A stretch of DNA of 64,000 nt from Helicobacter himalayensis. Its GTDB lineage: Bacteria; Campylobacterota; Campylobacteria; Campylobacterales; Helicobacteraceae. Within the stretch, counting starts at the first letter, position 1, and each line of letters starts with the position of its first letter. Shown piece by piece: positions 8,958 through 18,272 of the stretch. A program made the translations under genes and the position numbers. The stretch is taken from assembly GCF_001602095.1 (NCBI RefSeq), contig NZ_CP014991.1:1426001-1490000 (forward strand), read 5' to 3'. The notes below the pieces were generated by a model that was given only the letters and a program-made list of their open reading frames with translations, searched no databases and had not been told where the DNA came from.

Positions 8958-9551
8958 ATGCAAAATACAGAATCTAGCGTGCAAGAAACCCAAACACAAA
9001 ATAGCACGCCAACAAATCCACAAGGCACACAAAATGCACAAAATAGCACTGCTCCCGCGCCACTTGAGACAAAAAGCAATGCGACTTGGATGAGCTTAGA
9101 AGAATTTTTAAAACTCTCAGGTTTGCCACAAGAAAAAGTTCTCGCGCTTATAGAATCTGGGAATATCCTTAGCAAAAAAGAGGGGGATAAGATTTTCATA
9201 GATGCCACTAGCGGCACTTCAGCGCTTGTAAAACGTGTAGAATACAGTTTGTTTAATTCAGATACAAGTGGCAATGCGCTTGATCCGCTCTTTGTGGAAA
9301 AGACGATTTCGACAATTTTGAGCCTGCATGAAAAGGTAGTCGCAGGGAAAGATGAAACCATCAGCGCATATAAAAATGAAAACTCCTTTCTTAAAGAGGC
9401 ACTTGTGTCGATGCAAGAAGTCTATGATGATGATAAAAAGACGATGGAGACCTTACGTTCTGAGCTAGAGCGCGCCAGAGAAGAAAATGAATTTATGAAG
9501 CGCAAATACCGCCTTATGTGGGGAAGAGTGTCAGATATGAGCGGGAAATAA
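8958..9551 (+). CDS. DUF3972-like coiled-coil protein
   Basis: A 197-residue protein. The first 45 residues are Gln/Thr/Asn/Pro-rich and probably disordered. WMSLEEFLKLSGLPQEKV then resembles a helix-turn-helix-like domain that I associate with the Campylobacterota family DUF3972. The C-terminal third (about 125-190) is a charged heptad-rich coiled coil. It is probably cotranscribed with purE. The function is unknown. Confidence 0.7.
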   Translation: MQNTESSVQETQTQNSTPTNPQGTQNAQNSTAPAPLETKSNATWMSLEEFLKLSGLPQEKVLALIESGNILSKKEGDKIFIDATSGTSALVKRVEYSLFNSDTSGNALDPLFVEKTISTILSLHEKVVAGKDETISAYKNENSFLKEALVSMQEVYDDDKKTMETLRSELERAREENEFMKRKYRLMWGRVSDMSGK

Positions 9552-9579
9552 AGTATTGAAAAATCAAAAGTGGTAAAAA

Positions 9580-9607
9580 AGTAGAGGGGCTAAGCCTTTT
9601 TCTTTTG
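9580..9607 (+). terminator. Candidate terminator after the purE operon
   Basis: AGGGGC-TAA-GCCTTT folds into a short stem containing G-U pairs, followed by TTCTTTT. It lies about 30 bp after the stop codon at 9551, between convergent genes. Confidence 0.35.
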
Positions 9608-9620
9608 TGTGAAAAATAGA

Positions 9621-9735
9621 GAATCTATTCTTTCCGATGTATCGCCCGCGCGGAAGTAAATTCCGCTTGTCTCCACTCCAGTCTTGCTACACTTCGCTTG
9701 CGCGCGCGGGACTTGACATTTTTTTGGTTGATTAG
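9621..9735 (+). repeat. Dispersed intergenic repeat, copy B
   Basis: Between the convergent DUF3972-like gene and cheW. Begins GAATCTATTCTTTCCGATGT; the hairpin GCGGAA-GTAAA-TTCCGC is at 9650-9666; it ends with a TTTTTTGGTTGATTAGG-like segment as in copy A. The middle part (CACTTCGCTTGCGCGCG) diverges from the other copies. The rest of the gap to 9918 shows no gene. Confidence 0.7.
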
Positions 9736-9918
9736 GTTTGTTAATTTTAAAGATTCTATTTCTTAAAGTTTCTTGTTTGCAAGGGGACAAAAAAAGAATA
9801 GGCTTGAATTGCCAAAATTTGAATTGAAAAATTTGCAAGGATTCTGTAATTTTATAAGATATAGGGATAAAGTAGATTTTCCCTAACGGGAACGAGGGGT
9901 GCAAGCTAACAATAAGCT

Positions 9919-10419
9919 TTAAAATACCCTTTTAAGGAGATTTTCAACCCTTAGGATTGTAATAAGCCTATCCTCGCGCTTACCAATGCCCTGCATAAGC
10001 TCTTCGCTCTCACTTATCGTATCTGGCACTGGATCAATGTCGCTGTAATTGATACGCACAGCCTCATTGAGCTTGTCAATCACAAATCCCACAACTTCAT
10101 CTTTATGATACACAACCAAATATCTTGTGTCTTGGTCCTGCTTAATGGCTGAAAGCCCAAAACGCAAGCGTAAATTAATAAGCGGAAATATGCTTCCACG
10201 CAAGCTAAACACGCCCATCACATAATCTGGTGTTCCCGGCACACGCGTATAATCGATAGGCTTTACAATCTCTTTTACATTAAGAATTGGCACAGCAAAC
10301 TCTTCGCTTCCCACATCAAAACTAATCACCTGCAAAGTCTCTTCATCAAAGCCCACACCCTCGCCTGCAGACTTTTTGTTTTGTTGCTTATCAAAAACTT
10401 CTTTTAGTTGCTCATTCAT
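9919..10419 (-). CDS. cheW: Chemotaxis coupling protein CheW
   Basis: A 166-residue CheW adaptor that links chemoreceptors to the CheA kinase. LQVISFDVGSEEFAVPI, VKEIVKP, LPxxPDYVxGxFxLRG-like PGTPDYVMGVFSLRG and LRVENLL cover the whole SH3-like fold. It is separated from cheA by 4 bp, and cheW-cheA-cheV form one minus-strand block as in H. pylori. Confidence 0.96.
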   Translation of the reverse strand: MNEQLKEVFDKQQNKKSAGEGVGFDEETLQVISFDVGSEEFAVPILNVKEIVKPIDYTRVPGTPDYVMGVFSLRGSIFPLINLRLRFGLSAIKQDQDTRYLVVYHKDEVVGFVIDKLNEAVRINYSDIDPVPDTISESEELMQGIGKREDRLITILRVENLLKRVF

Positions 10420-10423
10420 TATC

Positions 10424-12832
10424 CTACTCCCCTTCTTTTAGGTTGATATTGCGTCTCACCACATTGGCGAGATATTCAGGTGTGTAAGGCTTTGTGATAT
10501 ATTCTGTCATACCAGATTCTACCCCGCGCATTCTATCAGTTTTGCTGTTACGACTTGTGACCGCGATAAGTGGCAGATTCTTAAATTTATTATATTTGCG
10601 CACTTCAGAGGCGAAAGTATAGCCGTCCATTTTTGGCATTTCAATATCCACAAGCACCGCATCAACCTGTTTGTCACCATTTTTTACAATATCTAAACCT
10701 TCTAATCCATTGCTAGCTTCTAGCACGGTGACGCCGAGGCTTTTCAAGCATTTTTTCATAATCGCTCTATCAGTGTTGCTATCATCAATTGCAAGCACAA
10801 CATAATCACTTGGTGAACTTTTTATCTTTTGTGTTTCTGCTTCATCGATGAGTTTATTAATGCTAACTTTAACACATTTTGCCATTTCCATCATACCCGC
10901 AACATCAACGATGAGTGTGATTCTACCATCACCCCTTACGGTCGCACCAGCGATGCCCTCTGTACCTTTGAGATAATAGCCAAGCGATTTAATCACCACT
11001 TCTTCTTGTCCGATGAGATAATCCACAATTACGCCGATTTTCTGATCCGCCAAGCCGATAATAACGACATACACTTCATTCATCGCTTCTAGCACAGAAT
11101 CTACCTTGAAAATATCCGCTAAGCGCACGAGTGAAAGCACCTCATCACGCAATCTTAGCACACTCTTGCCATCGACTGCATAAATCTCATCTTGGCTGAT
11201 ACGCACTGTTTCAATAACAGATGAAAGCGGAATAGCGTAGTATTCCTCTTGTGCTGCGACAAGCAAGGCTTGAATAATCGCAAGAGTGAGCGGGATTTTG
11301 AGCTTTTGTGTTGTGCCTACGCCCTTTTCAGATTCTATTTCAATGATACCATTGAGTTTTTCAATGTTTGATTTTACAACATCCATTCCCACACCACGCC
11401 CAGAGACATTGGTAATTGTCTTAGCGGTTGAAAATCCGGGCTTAAAGATGATATTAAACGCCTCTTTATCGCTCATAGCATCAGCTTCGCGTTCGCTAAT
11501 AAGCCCCTTCTCCACAGCCTTTTGCCTTAGCATTTGCGCATCTAAGCCCTTGCCATCATCTGTGATTTCTACCACGATATGATTGCCCTCGTTATAGGCT
11601 TTGAGCTGGACAGTGCCCGTAGCTGGCTTACCTGCGAGCTTTCTATCCTCTGGAGATTCTATACCATGATCGCAAGAGTTTCTAATAATGTGAATTAGCG
11701 GGTCGCCGATTTCCTCTACAATGGATTTATCAAGCTCTGTTTCTTCTCCTGTAATGATAAGGTCAATGCTCTTATTAAGCTCGCGAGAAAGGTCGCGCAC
11801 CATACGCGGGAATTTATTAAACACCTTACCGATAGGTTGCATACGCGTTTTCATCACCGCAAGTTGCAAGTCAGTTGTAATTGATGAAATGCTAGAAACC
11901 ACTTGATTGAGCTCTTCTAAGAATTTTTCCCCATCATAGCGCTCTTCCACATCGCCATAAATTTTAATAAGTCGGTTTTTACCCAGCACAAGCTCCCCGA
12001 TAAGATTCATTAAGTGATCTAGACGGCGCACATCTACACGCACGGTTTGTTCCACATTTGTTGCCGGTGTGTTGCCATCATCTTTTTTCGCACCCGCTGG
12101 TTTTGCACTTGCACCAGCAGGAGCTTTTGGTGAGGCTGGTTTTGGTGCTTCTGTTTTTACGGGTTCCTCGCTTGGCGCGTGTGGGGCTTGAATATCTTGC
12201 GTGATACCTTGCTTTTTAAGCTCTTCTCTACGCACTTTATCTGCTTCTTGACGTTTTTTTAGCAAACGCTCGATTTCAGCCTCTACTTGCTCCCCGCTCA
12301 TTGAAGAATAATCTAAATCCGGCTCATCAGCAAGCGGATTCGTAGCATCTGTCGCAGGTGCTGAAGATTCTGTTGTTGAGGCTGCTGGTGTAGATTGCGC
12401 TGATTGTGTTTCTTGTGCGTTTTCTGGGCTTGGTGCAGCACCACCCGAAGAAATAGCCTGCAATCTTTTTACCGTATCAGCAATGTCAATGCCACTCTTT
12501 GCGTCTGTGCCATTGTCTCTAATCGCATTTAGCAAGGCTTTCATCAAATCCACAGACTGCAACACCACATCCATAATATCTGGCGTGATTTTTAGCTCTG
12601 CACGACGCGCTTTATTAAGAACATCTTCCATGTTATGCGTCAAACTTGTAAGAATATCAAAATTTAAAAATGAACTAGATCCTTTAATTGTGTGTGCCAC
12701 GCGGAAGATTCTATTCAAAAGCTCCAAATCCTCTGGGTTATTTTCAAGCTCGACTAAGTCTTGATCGAGCTGTTCGACCATCTCAAATGCCTCTATGAGG
12801 AAATCTTCCATTATCTCTTGCATATCGTCCAT
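10424..12832 (-). CDS. cheA: Chemotaxis histidine kinase with C-terminal receiver domain (CheA-Y fusion)
   Basis: 802 residues. The Hpt domain has the phosphorylated histidine in AHTIKGSSS (His47). A Pro/Ala-rich linker covers about 130-265. The dimerisation and kinase domains show IIRNSCDHGIE, DDGKGLD and GRGVGMDVV, followed by a CheW-like domain. A receiver domain lies at about 678-798, with the phospho-acceptor Asp in VLVDIEMPKMDG. This is the CheAY arrangement of Campylobacterota, in which the attached receiver probably tunes phosphate flow to CheY. Confidence 0.96.
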   Translation of the reverse strand: MDDMQEIMEDFLIEAFEMVEQLDQDLVELENNPEDLELLNRIFRVAHTIKGSSSFLNFDILTSLTHNMEDVLNKARRAELKITPDIMDVVLQSVDLMKALLNAIRDNGTDAKSGIDIADTVKRLQAISSGGAAPSPENAQETQSAQSTPAASTTESSAPATDATNPLADEPDLDYSSMSGEQVEAEIERLLKKRQEADKVRREELKKQGITQDIQAPHAPSEEPVKTEAPKPASPKAPAGASAKPAGAKKDDGNTPATNVEQTVRVDVRRLDHLMNLIGELVLGKNRLIKIYGDVEERYDGEKFLEELNQVVSSISSITTDLQLAVMKTRMQPIGKVFNKFPRMVRDLSRELNKSIDLIITGEETELDKSIVEEIGDPLIHIIRNSCDHGIESPEDRKLAGKPATGTVQLKAYNEGNHIVVEITDDGKGLDAQMLRQKAVEKGLISEREADAMSDKEAFNIIFKPGFSTAKTITNVSGRGVGMDVVKSNIEKLNGIIEIESEKGVGTTQKLKIPLTLAIIQALLVAAQEEYYAIPLSSVIETVRISQDEIYAVDGKSVLRLRDEVLSLVRLADIFKVDSVLEAMNEVYVVIIGLADQKIGVIVDYLIGQEEVVIKSLGYYLKGTEGIAGATVRGDGRITLIVDVAGMMEMAKCVKVSINKLIDEAETQKIKSSPSDYVVLAIDDSNTDRAIMKKCLKSLGVTVLEASNGLEGLDIVKNGDKQVDAVLVDIEMPKMDGYTFASEVRKYNKFKNLPLIAVTSRNSKTDRMRGVESGMTEYITKPYTPEYLANVVRRNINLKEGE

Positions 12833-12888
12833 TGCTAAACCTCACTTTTACAGAGTTTAAAATTAAATAATTTGGTTATTTTAGCAAA

Positions 12889-13839
12889 TTATTTCAATAA
12901 AATTCTAGAAATTTCATCATAAAATAATCCTGCGTCAAATTTTACCAAATACGCATCTGCTCCCAACTCTTTACCTTTCTCTTCACTCAACTTATCACAA
13001 ATTGAGGAGTTAAAAATAATTGGAATCCCAGAAAATCGCTCATCTTGCTTTATTTGCGCCGCAAAATGGAATCCATCCATCCTAGGCATTTCCACATCTG
13101 AAACAACCAATTTAAGATGATCTCGCAACTTGTCTCCATACTCGCCATAAAGCTTTTCTAGCTTTTCAATCCCATCTTCACCATCGATTGCTTCCACAAT
13201 CTCAAAGCCCACATTGCGTAACGAAGTGCGCAAAAGCTTGCGTGCGATAAGACTATCGTCTAAAATTAGCACTTTACCTTCAAATTTTGGAATCTCTTTT
13301 TTACTTCCATCATCATTTAGCAGTGTCTTCATCGGGTCGTAGAAATTTAAATCATTAATAATGCTCTCTAAATCCAAAATAAGCAATGTTTTATTGTCTT
13401 CAATCCTTGTAGTGCCTGTGATTTTGCCCCTTTGGTTATCATCTCCGCCAAAAACCGCGCCCTCAATATCCTTCCAGCTAATACGCCGAATGCGACGCGC
13501 CTCGTGGATTATAAAGCCAACCTTAATATTATTAAACACGGTTACGATGACTTTGCGACTTTTGTTTTTGCTAGGATCAGTCTGCACGCGCATCCAAGTA
13601 GCTAAATCCACCAAAGGCACAATCTCACCGCGCAAATCAAAAGTCCCAAGCACATAATCCGGCGCAGCGGGCAAATCGAAAATATGGTTTGGAAACTCGA
13701 CAATCCCCTCCACCTTAGCGACATTGATTCCATAAATGCCCTCATAGATTTCCTCTCGTATCTCAAAGATTCTGAAATCCACGAGCTGCATTTCGTTTGT
13801 GGCGATTTTTGAAAGATCTTTTCTCTCATTTAGAGACAT
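12889..13839 (-). CDS. cheV: CheV-type chemotaxis protein (CheW domain plus receiver)
   Basis: 316 residues: an N-terminal CheW domain (LPAAPDYVLGTFDLRG) and a C-terminal receiver domain (VLILDDSLIARKLLR, then VSDVEMPRMDGF with the acceptor Asp). The ATG at 13839 has AGGAGTGAGA just upstream, so I prefer it to the longer frame beginning at 13875. It is the third gene of the chemotaxis block, in the position of H. pylori cheV3. Confidence 0.93.
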   Translation of the reverse strand: MSLNERKDLSKIATNEMQLVDFRIFEIREEIYEGIYGINVAKVEGIVEFPNHIFDLPAAPDYVLGTFDLRGEIVPLVDLATWMRVQTDPSKNKSRKVIVTVFNNIKVGFIIHEARRIRRISWKDIEGAVFGGDDNQRGKITGTTRIEDNKTLLILDLESIINDLNFYDPMKTLLNDDGSKKEIPKFEGKVLILDDSLIARKLLRTSLRNVGFEIVEAIDGEDGIEKLEKLYGEYGDKLRDHLKLVVSDVEMPRMDGFHFAAQIKQDERFSGIPIIFNSSICDKLSEEKGKELGADAYLVKFDAGLFYDEISRILLK

Positions 13840-13881
13840 TCTCACTCCTAAAAAAAATAAATCTAACTCACTCAAAGATAC

Positions 13882-14622
13882 CTATTGTAATGCAAAAATA
13901 CTTCCATTTATATAAAAGGAAGGCAAACAAATATACAAAATCTCCCCTTTTGTAAATCTCGCATCTAAATGAAAATGTCCTTCTATGATGATTTTTGGGG
14001 TCATTTCTAGCATTTTACAATATTTGCGAGAGAAAAATTTTTTATACGCAAGCAATCTTTTTTTGCAAAATTCCTCGCATTTTTGTGAATCCACCTCAAA
14101 ATCACGTACTTTTTTTTGCAAGATTTTTCTCTCTAGATTCTCATACAGCTTGCCTTTTGTCAAAATATCAGCAATTTTGACACACCACAGCCCAAAACTA
14201 GAATTTAGCACGCCAATGTAAAATTTATATTTGAAATTCAAAAACAAATCTCCGTGTGCCAAACTCACACTTTTTCCATTAAACTCTGCAAGCAATGGCT
14301 GTTGTGAGCGCGAGATAATATGCACATTTGGTAAATCCAAATAGCGCAAGCCAAAATCGTGGTTTCCTTCAAACCAAAAAACCTCCGCTCGCTCGCTCAA
14401 AGCACGCACAGATTCTAAAAGTGCGCAGTTTGAATCCTTGCTTTTTTTGAGATTCCCCACCAAAACCTGCGCAATATCACCCATCAAAAACACTTGCGAA
14501 GCATTTGTAGAATCTAAGAGCGCTAAAAGTGCTTTGCTAGATTTTTTTGCGTGCGCGTCGCTACCTCCCCAGTGAGAATCCGCCACAAAAAGCGCATCAT
14601 TTGCGATAATTACTTGCTCCAT
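13882..14622 (-). CDS. Metallophosphoesterase, LpxH-like
   Basis: 246 residues with the full set of calcineurin-like metal motifs: ADSHWGG, MGDIAQ, EGNHDFG, LAHGD and EGHFHLD. The layout resembles UDP-2,3-diacylglucosamine hydrolases (LpxH) of lipid A synthesis, with a Lys/Cys-rich helical insert. The specificity is not certain; a related pyrophosphatase is possible. The ATG at 14622 follows TAAGG at good spacing; the upstream GTG is too close. Confidence 0.7.
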   Translation of the reverse strand: MEQVIIANDALFVADSHWGGSDAHAKKSSKALLALLDSTNASQVFLMGDIAQVLVGNLKKSKDSNCALLESVRALSERAEVFWFEGNHDFGLRYLDLPNVHIISRSQQPLLAEFNGKSVSLAHGDLFLNFKYKFYIGVLNSSFGLWCVKIADILTKGKLYENLERKILQKKVRDFEVDSQKCEEFCKKRLLAYKKFFSRKYCKMLEMTPKIIIEGHFHLDARFTKGEILYICLPSFYINGSIFALQ

Positions 14623-14679
14623 TTCCACGCCTTACAATCCCCGCTCTGCTTTCAAATTCGCCTTATAATCTTTTGCACG

Positions 14680-15708
14680 CTAGATTCCCACTTTTGGTAT
14701 CCCACAATCCTCATCAAAGCCACACATTAAGTTCGCATTTACCACCGCTTGTGAGCTTGCCCCACGCAAAAGATTATCAATTGCGCTATTGATAAAAAGC
14801 CCACGCCCGCGTCTAAGCGCAAAAATATCGCACATATTGCTTCCGCGCACATTGCTAATGCGTGGCGGTGTGGTGCAGATTCTCACAAATTGACTATTTT
14901 TGTAATGCGCACGTAAAATTTCTAAAGGTTCAAAATCCTCCCCTACTTCACTTTTTAACGTTGCAAACACACTTGCAAGCATTCCGCGCGTAAGCGGGCT
15001 TAAATGCGGGACAAAATGCACTTGCAGATTTTCAATTCCCCCAAATTTCGCGCATTTCTCTTCAATCTCAATTTGATGACGATGAGCTAGAGGCGAATAG
15101 GCGAAGAGATTTTCATTAATATTTGGGAAATGCGTATCATCGGTTAGCTTCTTACCTGCGCCACTTACGCCACTTTTTGCATCGATGAAAATACCCTCTT
15201 TTTGGATATAGGGCAAAAATGGCAATAACGCCAAAAGACTTGCAGTCGGATAACAGCCCGGATTTGCGACAAGCTTAGCACTTTTGATAGAATCCCGCGC
15301 ATATTCTGGTAGCCCATACACCGCGCTTTTTAGATTCTCTTTATCCATATGCGCACAATAAGCGCGCTCATAATGCGTTAAGCTTAAGCGATAATCCGCG
15401 GATAAATCTATGATTTTTGGGATTTTATCAGAATCTATGCACTCATAAATTTCTTTGACAAACTCCATTGCGCTTTTATGCGGAAGTGCAAGAAAGAGAA
15501 TATCGCATTTTTGACAAGCTTGCCTCACATCAGCCTTTCGCACTTCATCATTTAAGATTCCAAAAAACTGCGGGTGGATTTCACAAAGCTTCATACCTCC
15601 TTGCGTGTTTGCAAGATAGGTGATTTCAAACTTTGGGTGAGAATGCAAGATTCTCACTAATTCCGCGCCCGTGTAGCCACTCACACCGATGATTCCAGCT
15701 TTTTGCAT
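14680..15708 (-). CDS. argC: N-acetyl-gamma-glutamyl-phosphate reductase
   Basis: 342 residues. The NADP-binding start is GVSGYTGAELVR, and VANPGCYPTAS contains the catalytic cysteine. The enzyme makes N-acetylglutamate semialdehyde in arginine synthesis. argJ of the same pathway lies separately at 27.8 kb, so arginine genes are dispersed, as is usual in this group. It is followed by the mur-ddl genes on the same strand. Confidence 0.95.
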   Translation of the reverse strand: MQKAGIIGVSGYTGAELVRILHSHPKFEITYLANTQGGMKLCEIHPQFFGILNDEVRKADVRQACQKCDILFLALPHKSAMEFVKEIYECIDSDKIPKIIDLSADYRLSLTHYERAYCAHMDKENLKSAVYGLPEYARDSIKSAKLVANPGCYPTASLLALLPFLPYIQKEGIFIDAKSGVSGAGKKLTDDTHFPNINENLFAYSPLAHRHQIEIEEKCAKFGGIENLQVHFVPHLSPLTRGMLASVFATLKSEVGEDFEPLEILRAHYKNSQFVRICTTPPRISNVRGSNMCDIFALRRGRGLFINSAIDNLLRGASSQAVVNANLMCGFDEDCGIPKVGI

Positions 15709-15728
15709 ATTCTTCCTTTTTTGACGCT

Positions 15729-17201
15729 TTAAATAAAGCTTGGCGCATCATTGCTGAAGAGAATTAAATCATTTGGTTTCGTGCAAGCTTTAAGCATAGA
15801 TTCTAAAAAATCTTTAGTTTGCAAGAAAATCTTTTGCGCGTTTTTGATATTTTCACGGAAAATGCTTGCATTCAGCGCGCCTGTGATAATGACAATATCA
15901 AAGACTTTGTCAATGCTTCGTGCTAACTCGATATTTGCCTCGCGCGTAGATTCTACGATTCCCGGAGTAACGATAATCTTACGCCCGGGATAGAGTGAGG
16001 CAAGGCGCACAGATTCAAGCATACCTTTAAGATTCCCATTAAAGCTATCATCTAAAATGACTTTTTGATTTGTGATGATTTTTTGTAATCTATGCGCAGT
16101 AGGCTCAAAGCGTGCCACAGCGTTAATAATATCTTGGATTTTTATCCCAAGCTCAAGCGCGACACTCACTGCTGCTGCAATATTATAGACATTAAATGCA
16201 CCCAAAATCTGCGTTTGAAACGCATGCCATTCACCAGCGATTTTTAGCTCAAAACTCGTGCCTTCTAATGTGGCATTGATGTTTCTGCATTCATTTGGAT
16301 AAAAACACAAAAGCGCTTTTTTTTCAGAATCTAGCCCTTTTGGCAGGGCATTTTCTTTGAAAACAAAGGCTTTTTTCAAGCGATTAGAATTGAGTAATTC
16401 AAACTTTGTATTTGTGATATTTTCTAGTGTTTTAAAATACTCCAAATGTTGCGCGCCAACTTCGCCGATGAGGGCATATTGCGGATTCAAAAACTGCGCA
16501 ATTTCATCAATATCGCCCTTTAGTCGCGCGCCTGCTTCAGTGATATAAATATCCGTGCTATACTCAAGATTTTCATTCACATCAACCACAATCCCACGCA
16601 AAGTATTAACACTCCTAGGCGTGGCATAAACGCTAAAGTGCGCATTTAGAATCTGTGCAAGATAGTTTTTGATGCTTGTTTTACCAAAGCTTGCGGTAAT
16701 ACTTATGATAGTAAGCCTACTCATACAATCAAGCTTATCTTTTGCAATTTGCGTGTATTGCTTTAAAAGCACCGCTTCATACGCATAAGAAATTGCCAAG
16801 GCAAAAACGAGCGATAAAATATGCATAAAAACATTATCCACATTAAAGACAAGTGTAAAAACCTCATCTAAAAGCACAAAGGTAAGCGTAAGCGCAAAAA
16901 ATCGCCACACGCGCTTTGTGAATTTCAATGGCTTATCTTGCTTAAGCCGCCAAAAAATAAGCGCGACTAACAACGTCACCGCTATAATCAGTGTGTATTC
17001 CTTAAGTTCCAGCAAATACAACGTAATAAACGCCACAAGCGGCAAGACAAAATACCAAATATGCCACATAAATTTATGGTGCATAAAAAGGATTCTATAA
17101 AAGCTGTAATTATACCACTGCAACAATGTGATGAGATAATACGCAAATTCAAAAACCAACAAAAACCGCGCGATAATGCTTAAAAAATCTTGTATATTCA
17201 T
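15729..17201 (-). CDS. murF: UDP-MurNAc-tripeptide--D-Ala-D-Ala ligase with membrane N-terminus
   Basis: 490 residues. The first 150 or so hold four to five hydrophobic segments, an extension also present in Helicobacter MurF. The Mur ligase core follows: the ATP loop is ITASFGKTS (a variant of GTxGKT), then EAGARLKGDI, GAQHLEYF and DDSFNGN. It joins D-Ala-D-Ala to the UDP-MurNAc tripeptide, using the product of ddl just upstream. The gene order ddl-hydrolase-murF matches H. pylori. Confidence 0.9.
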   Translation of the reverse strand: MNIQDFLSIIARFLLVFEFAYYLITLLQWYNYSFYRILFMHHKFMWHIWYFVLPLVAFITLYLLELKEYTLIIAVTLLVALIFWRLKQDKPLKFTKRVWRFFALTLTFVLLDEVFTLVFNVDNVFMHILSLVFALAISYAYEAVLLKQYTQIAKDKLDCMSRLTIISITASFGKTSIKNYLAQILNAHFSVYATPRSVNTLRGIVVDVNENLEYSTDIYITEAGARLKGDIDEIAQFLNPQYALIGEVGAQHLEYFKTLENITNTKFELLNSNRLKKAFVFKENALPKGLDSEKKALLCFYPNECRNINATLEGTSFELKIAGEWHAFQTQILGAFNVYNIAAAVSVALELGIKIQDIINAVARFEPTAHRLQKIITNQKVILDDSFNGNLKGMLESVRLASLYPGRKIIVTPGIVESTREANIELARSIDKVFDIVIITGALNASIFRENIKNAQKIFLQTKDFLESMLKACTKPNDLILFSNDAPSFI

Positions 17202-17207
17202 TATTCC

Positions 17208-18272
17208 TCACTTTATGATAGTAAATTTTTCAAATCTTTTTTGTGGTTGGGATTGCGTCTCTATTTTTTTAACCTCTATTCTTTTGACTTCTTGCACGCG
17301 TTCAACCACGGCGCGTTCTGACCCTCTTTTTAGAAAAATAAGATATTTTTTTAGCAATTTTTCGCTCCCTTGCGCCCATACTTCCACACTGCCATCATTT
17401 AGATTCTGTGCGCTACCAAAAACTCCAATTTGGTCTGCCTTATACTTTGCATACTTGCGATAGCCTACTCCTTGCACTTTTCCAAAGATAAGAAAATGCT
17501 TTATTAACTCTTTATTTTGTGTGTTTTTCTGTGTCTGTTCTTGCATATACTGCTCCTCTATCTTTTGTGCTTGATTCATAAAAAAGTAATGATCCCCGGG
17601 CAATGGCAAAAAAAAGCAATTTTGCATTAATTCCGCGATTTTCATTCCAGAATCTAGCGGTGTCGCGCTATCTTCTTTGCCCCAAAAAATAAATGTCTTC
17701 GCCTTACACGCGCGAAATTCCGCGCTAAAGTCCTCATCTACTACATTTTTAAAAGTTTGATACATTGCTTCATTTAGTCCCACGCTATCTTTTGCACGCA
17801 AGGCTTTTGCACTAATGCCAAGTTTTTTTGCGATTTTTGCAAACAAAATTTTTGTGCGCACGAGTAAAGATTTTTTCCTCACAATGCCCGCCGAACTTAG
17901 CAAAATAAGCTTTTCCTCCGCCAAAAGCGTAGCGACTTTCCCACCAAAACTATGTCCTAGCATAATCCATTCCAATGAATCTAGCGCCTCATTTTGCACC
18001 TTTAGCTCGTTAAAAAAAAGTTTGAGAATCTGTGCATAATCTTTTGTAAATAACACCACCTCGCACGCACTCGCGCCAAATCCGGGCAAATCAACATAAA
18101 GATGTATAAACTCCGCAAAGGCTTTTTCAAAGCTAAGCTTCATCAATTCCTTATTGCTTCCCCAGCCGTGCAAAAACACAAGCACGCCTTTTGGGTTAGG
18201 AATTGAGAGATTTAAAAAATTATAGCTTAACCCAAAGCGCGTATTTTGATAAATAATTTCTTTGAGCGCCAC
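17208..18272 (-). CDS. Alpha/beta hydrolase fused to an acylphosphatase domain
   Basis: 354 residues. Residues 1 to about 235 form an alpha/beta hydrolase with the oxyanion segment FLHGWGSN, the nucleophile elbow LGHSFGG and a late GDHYF histidine. After a Gln/Lys-rich linker, residues 260-350 carry the acylphosphatase signature GKVQGVGYRKYAKYKAD with its catalytic Arg, then the NLNDGSVEVWAQG strand. Acylphosphatases hydrolyse carboxyl phosphates. The substrate is unknown. It lies between murF and ddl with gaps of 0-6 bp, so a cell-wall link is possible. Confidence 0.85.
   Translation of the reverse strand: MALKEIIYQNTRFGLSYNFLNLSIPNPKGVLVFLHGWGSNKELMKLSFEKAFAEFIHLYVDLPGFGASACEVVLFTKDYAQILKLFFNELKVQNEALDSLEWIMLGHSFGGKVATLLAEEKLILLSSAGIVRKKSLLVRTKILFAKIAKKLGISAKALRAKDSVGLNEAMYQTFKNVVDEDFSAEFRACKAKTFIFWGKEDSATPLDSGMKIAELMQNCFFLPLPGDHYFFMNQAQKIEEQYMQEQTQKNTQNKELIKHFLIFGKVQGVGYRKYAKYKADQIGVFGSAQNLNDGSVEVWAQGSEKLLKKYLIFLKRGSERAVVERVQEVKRIEVKKIETQSQPQKRFEKFTIIK

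Noticed and set aside
9590-9904. Minus-strand open frame in the gap before cheW
   Set aside because: It overlaps repeat copy B, has no ribosome site and its translation looks random.
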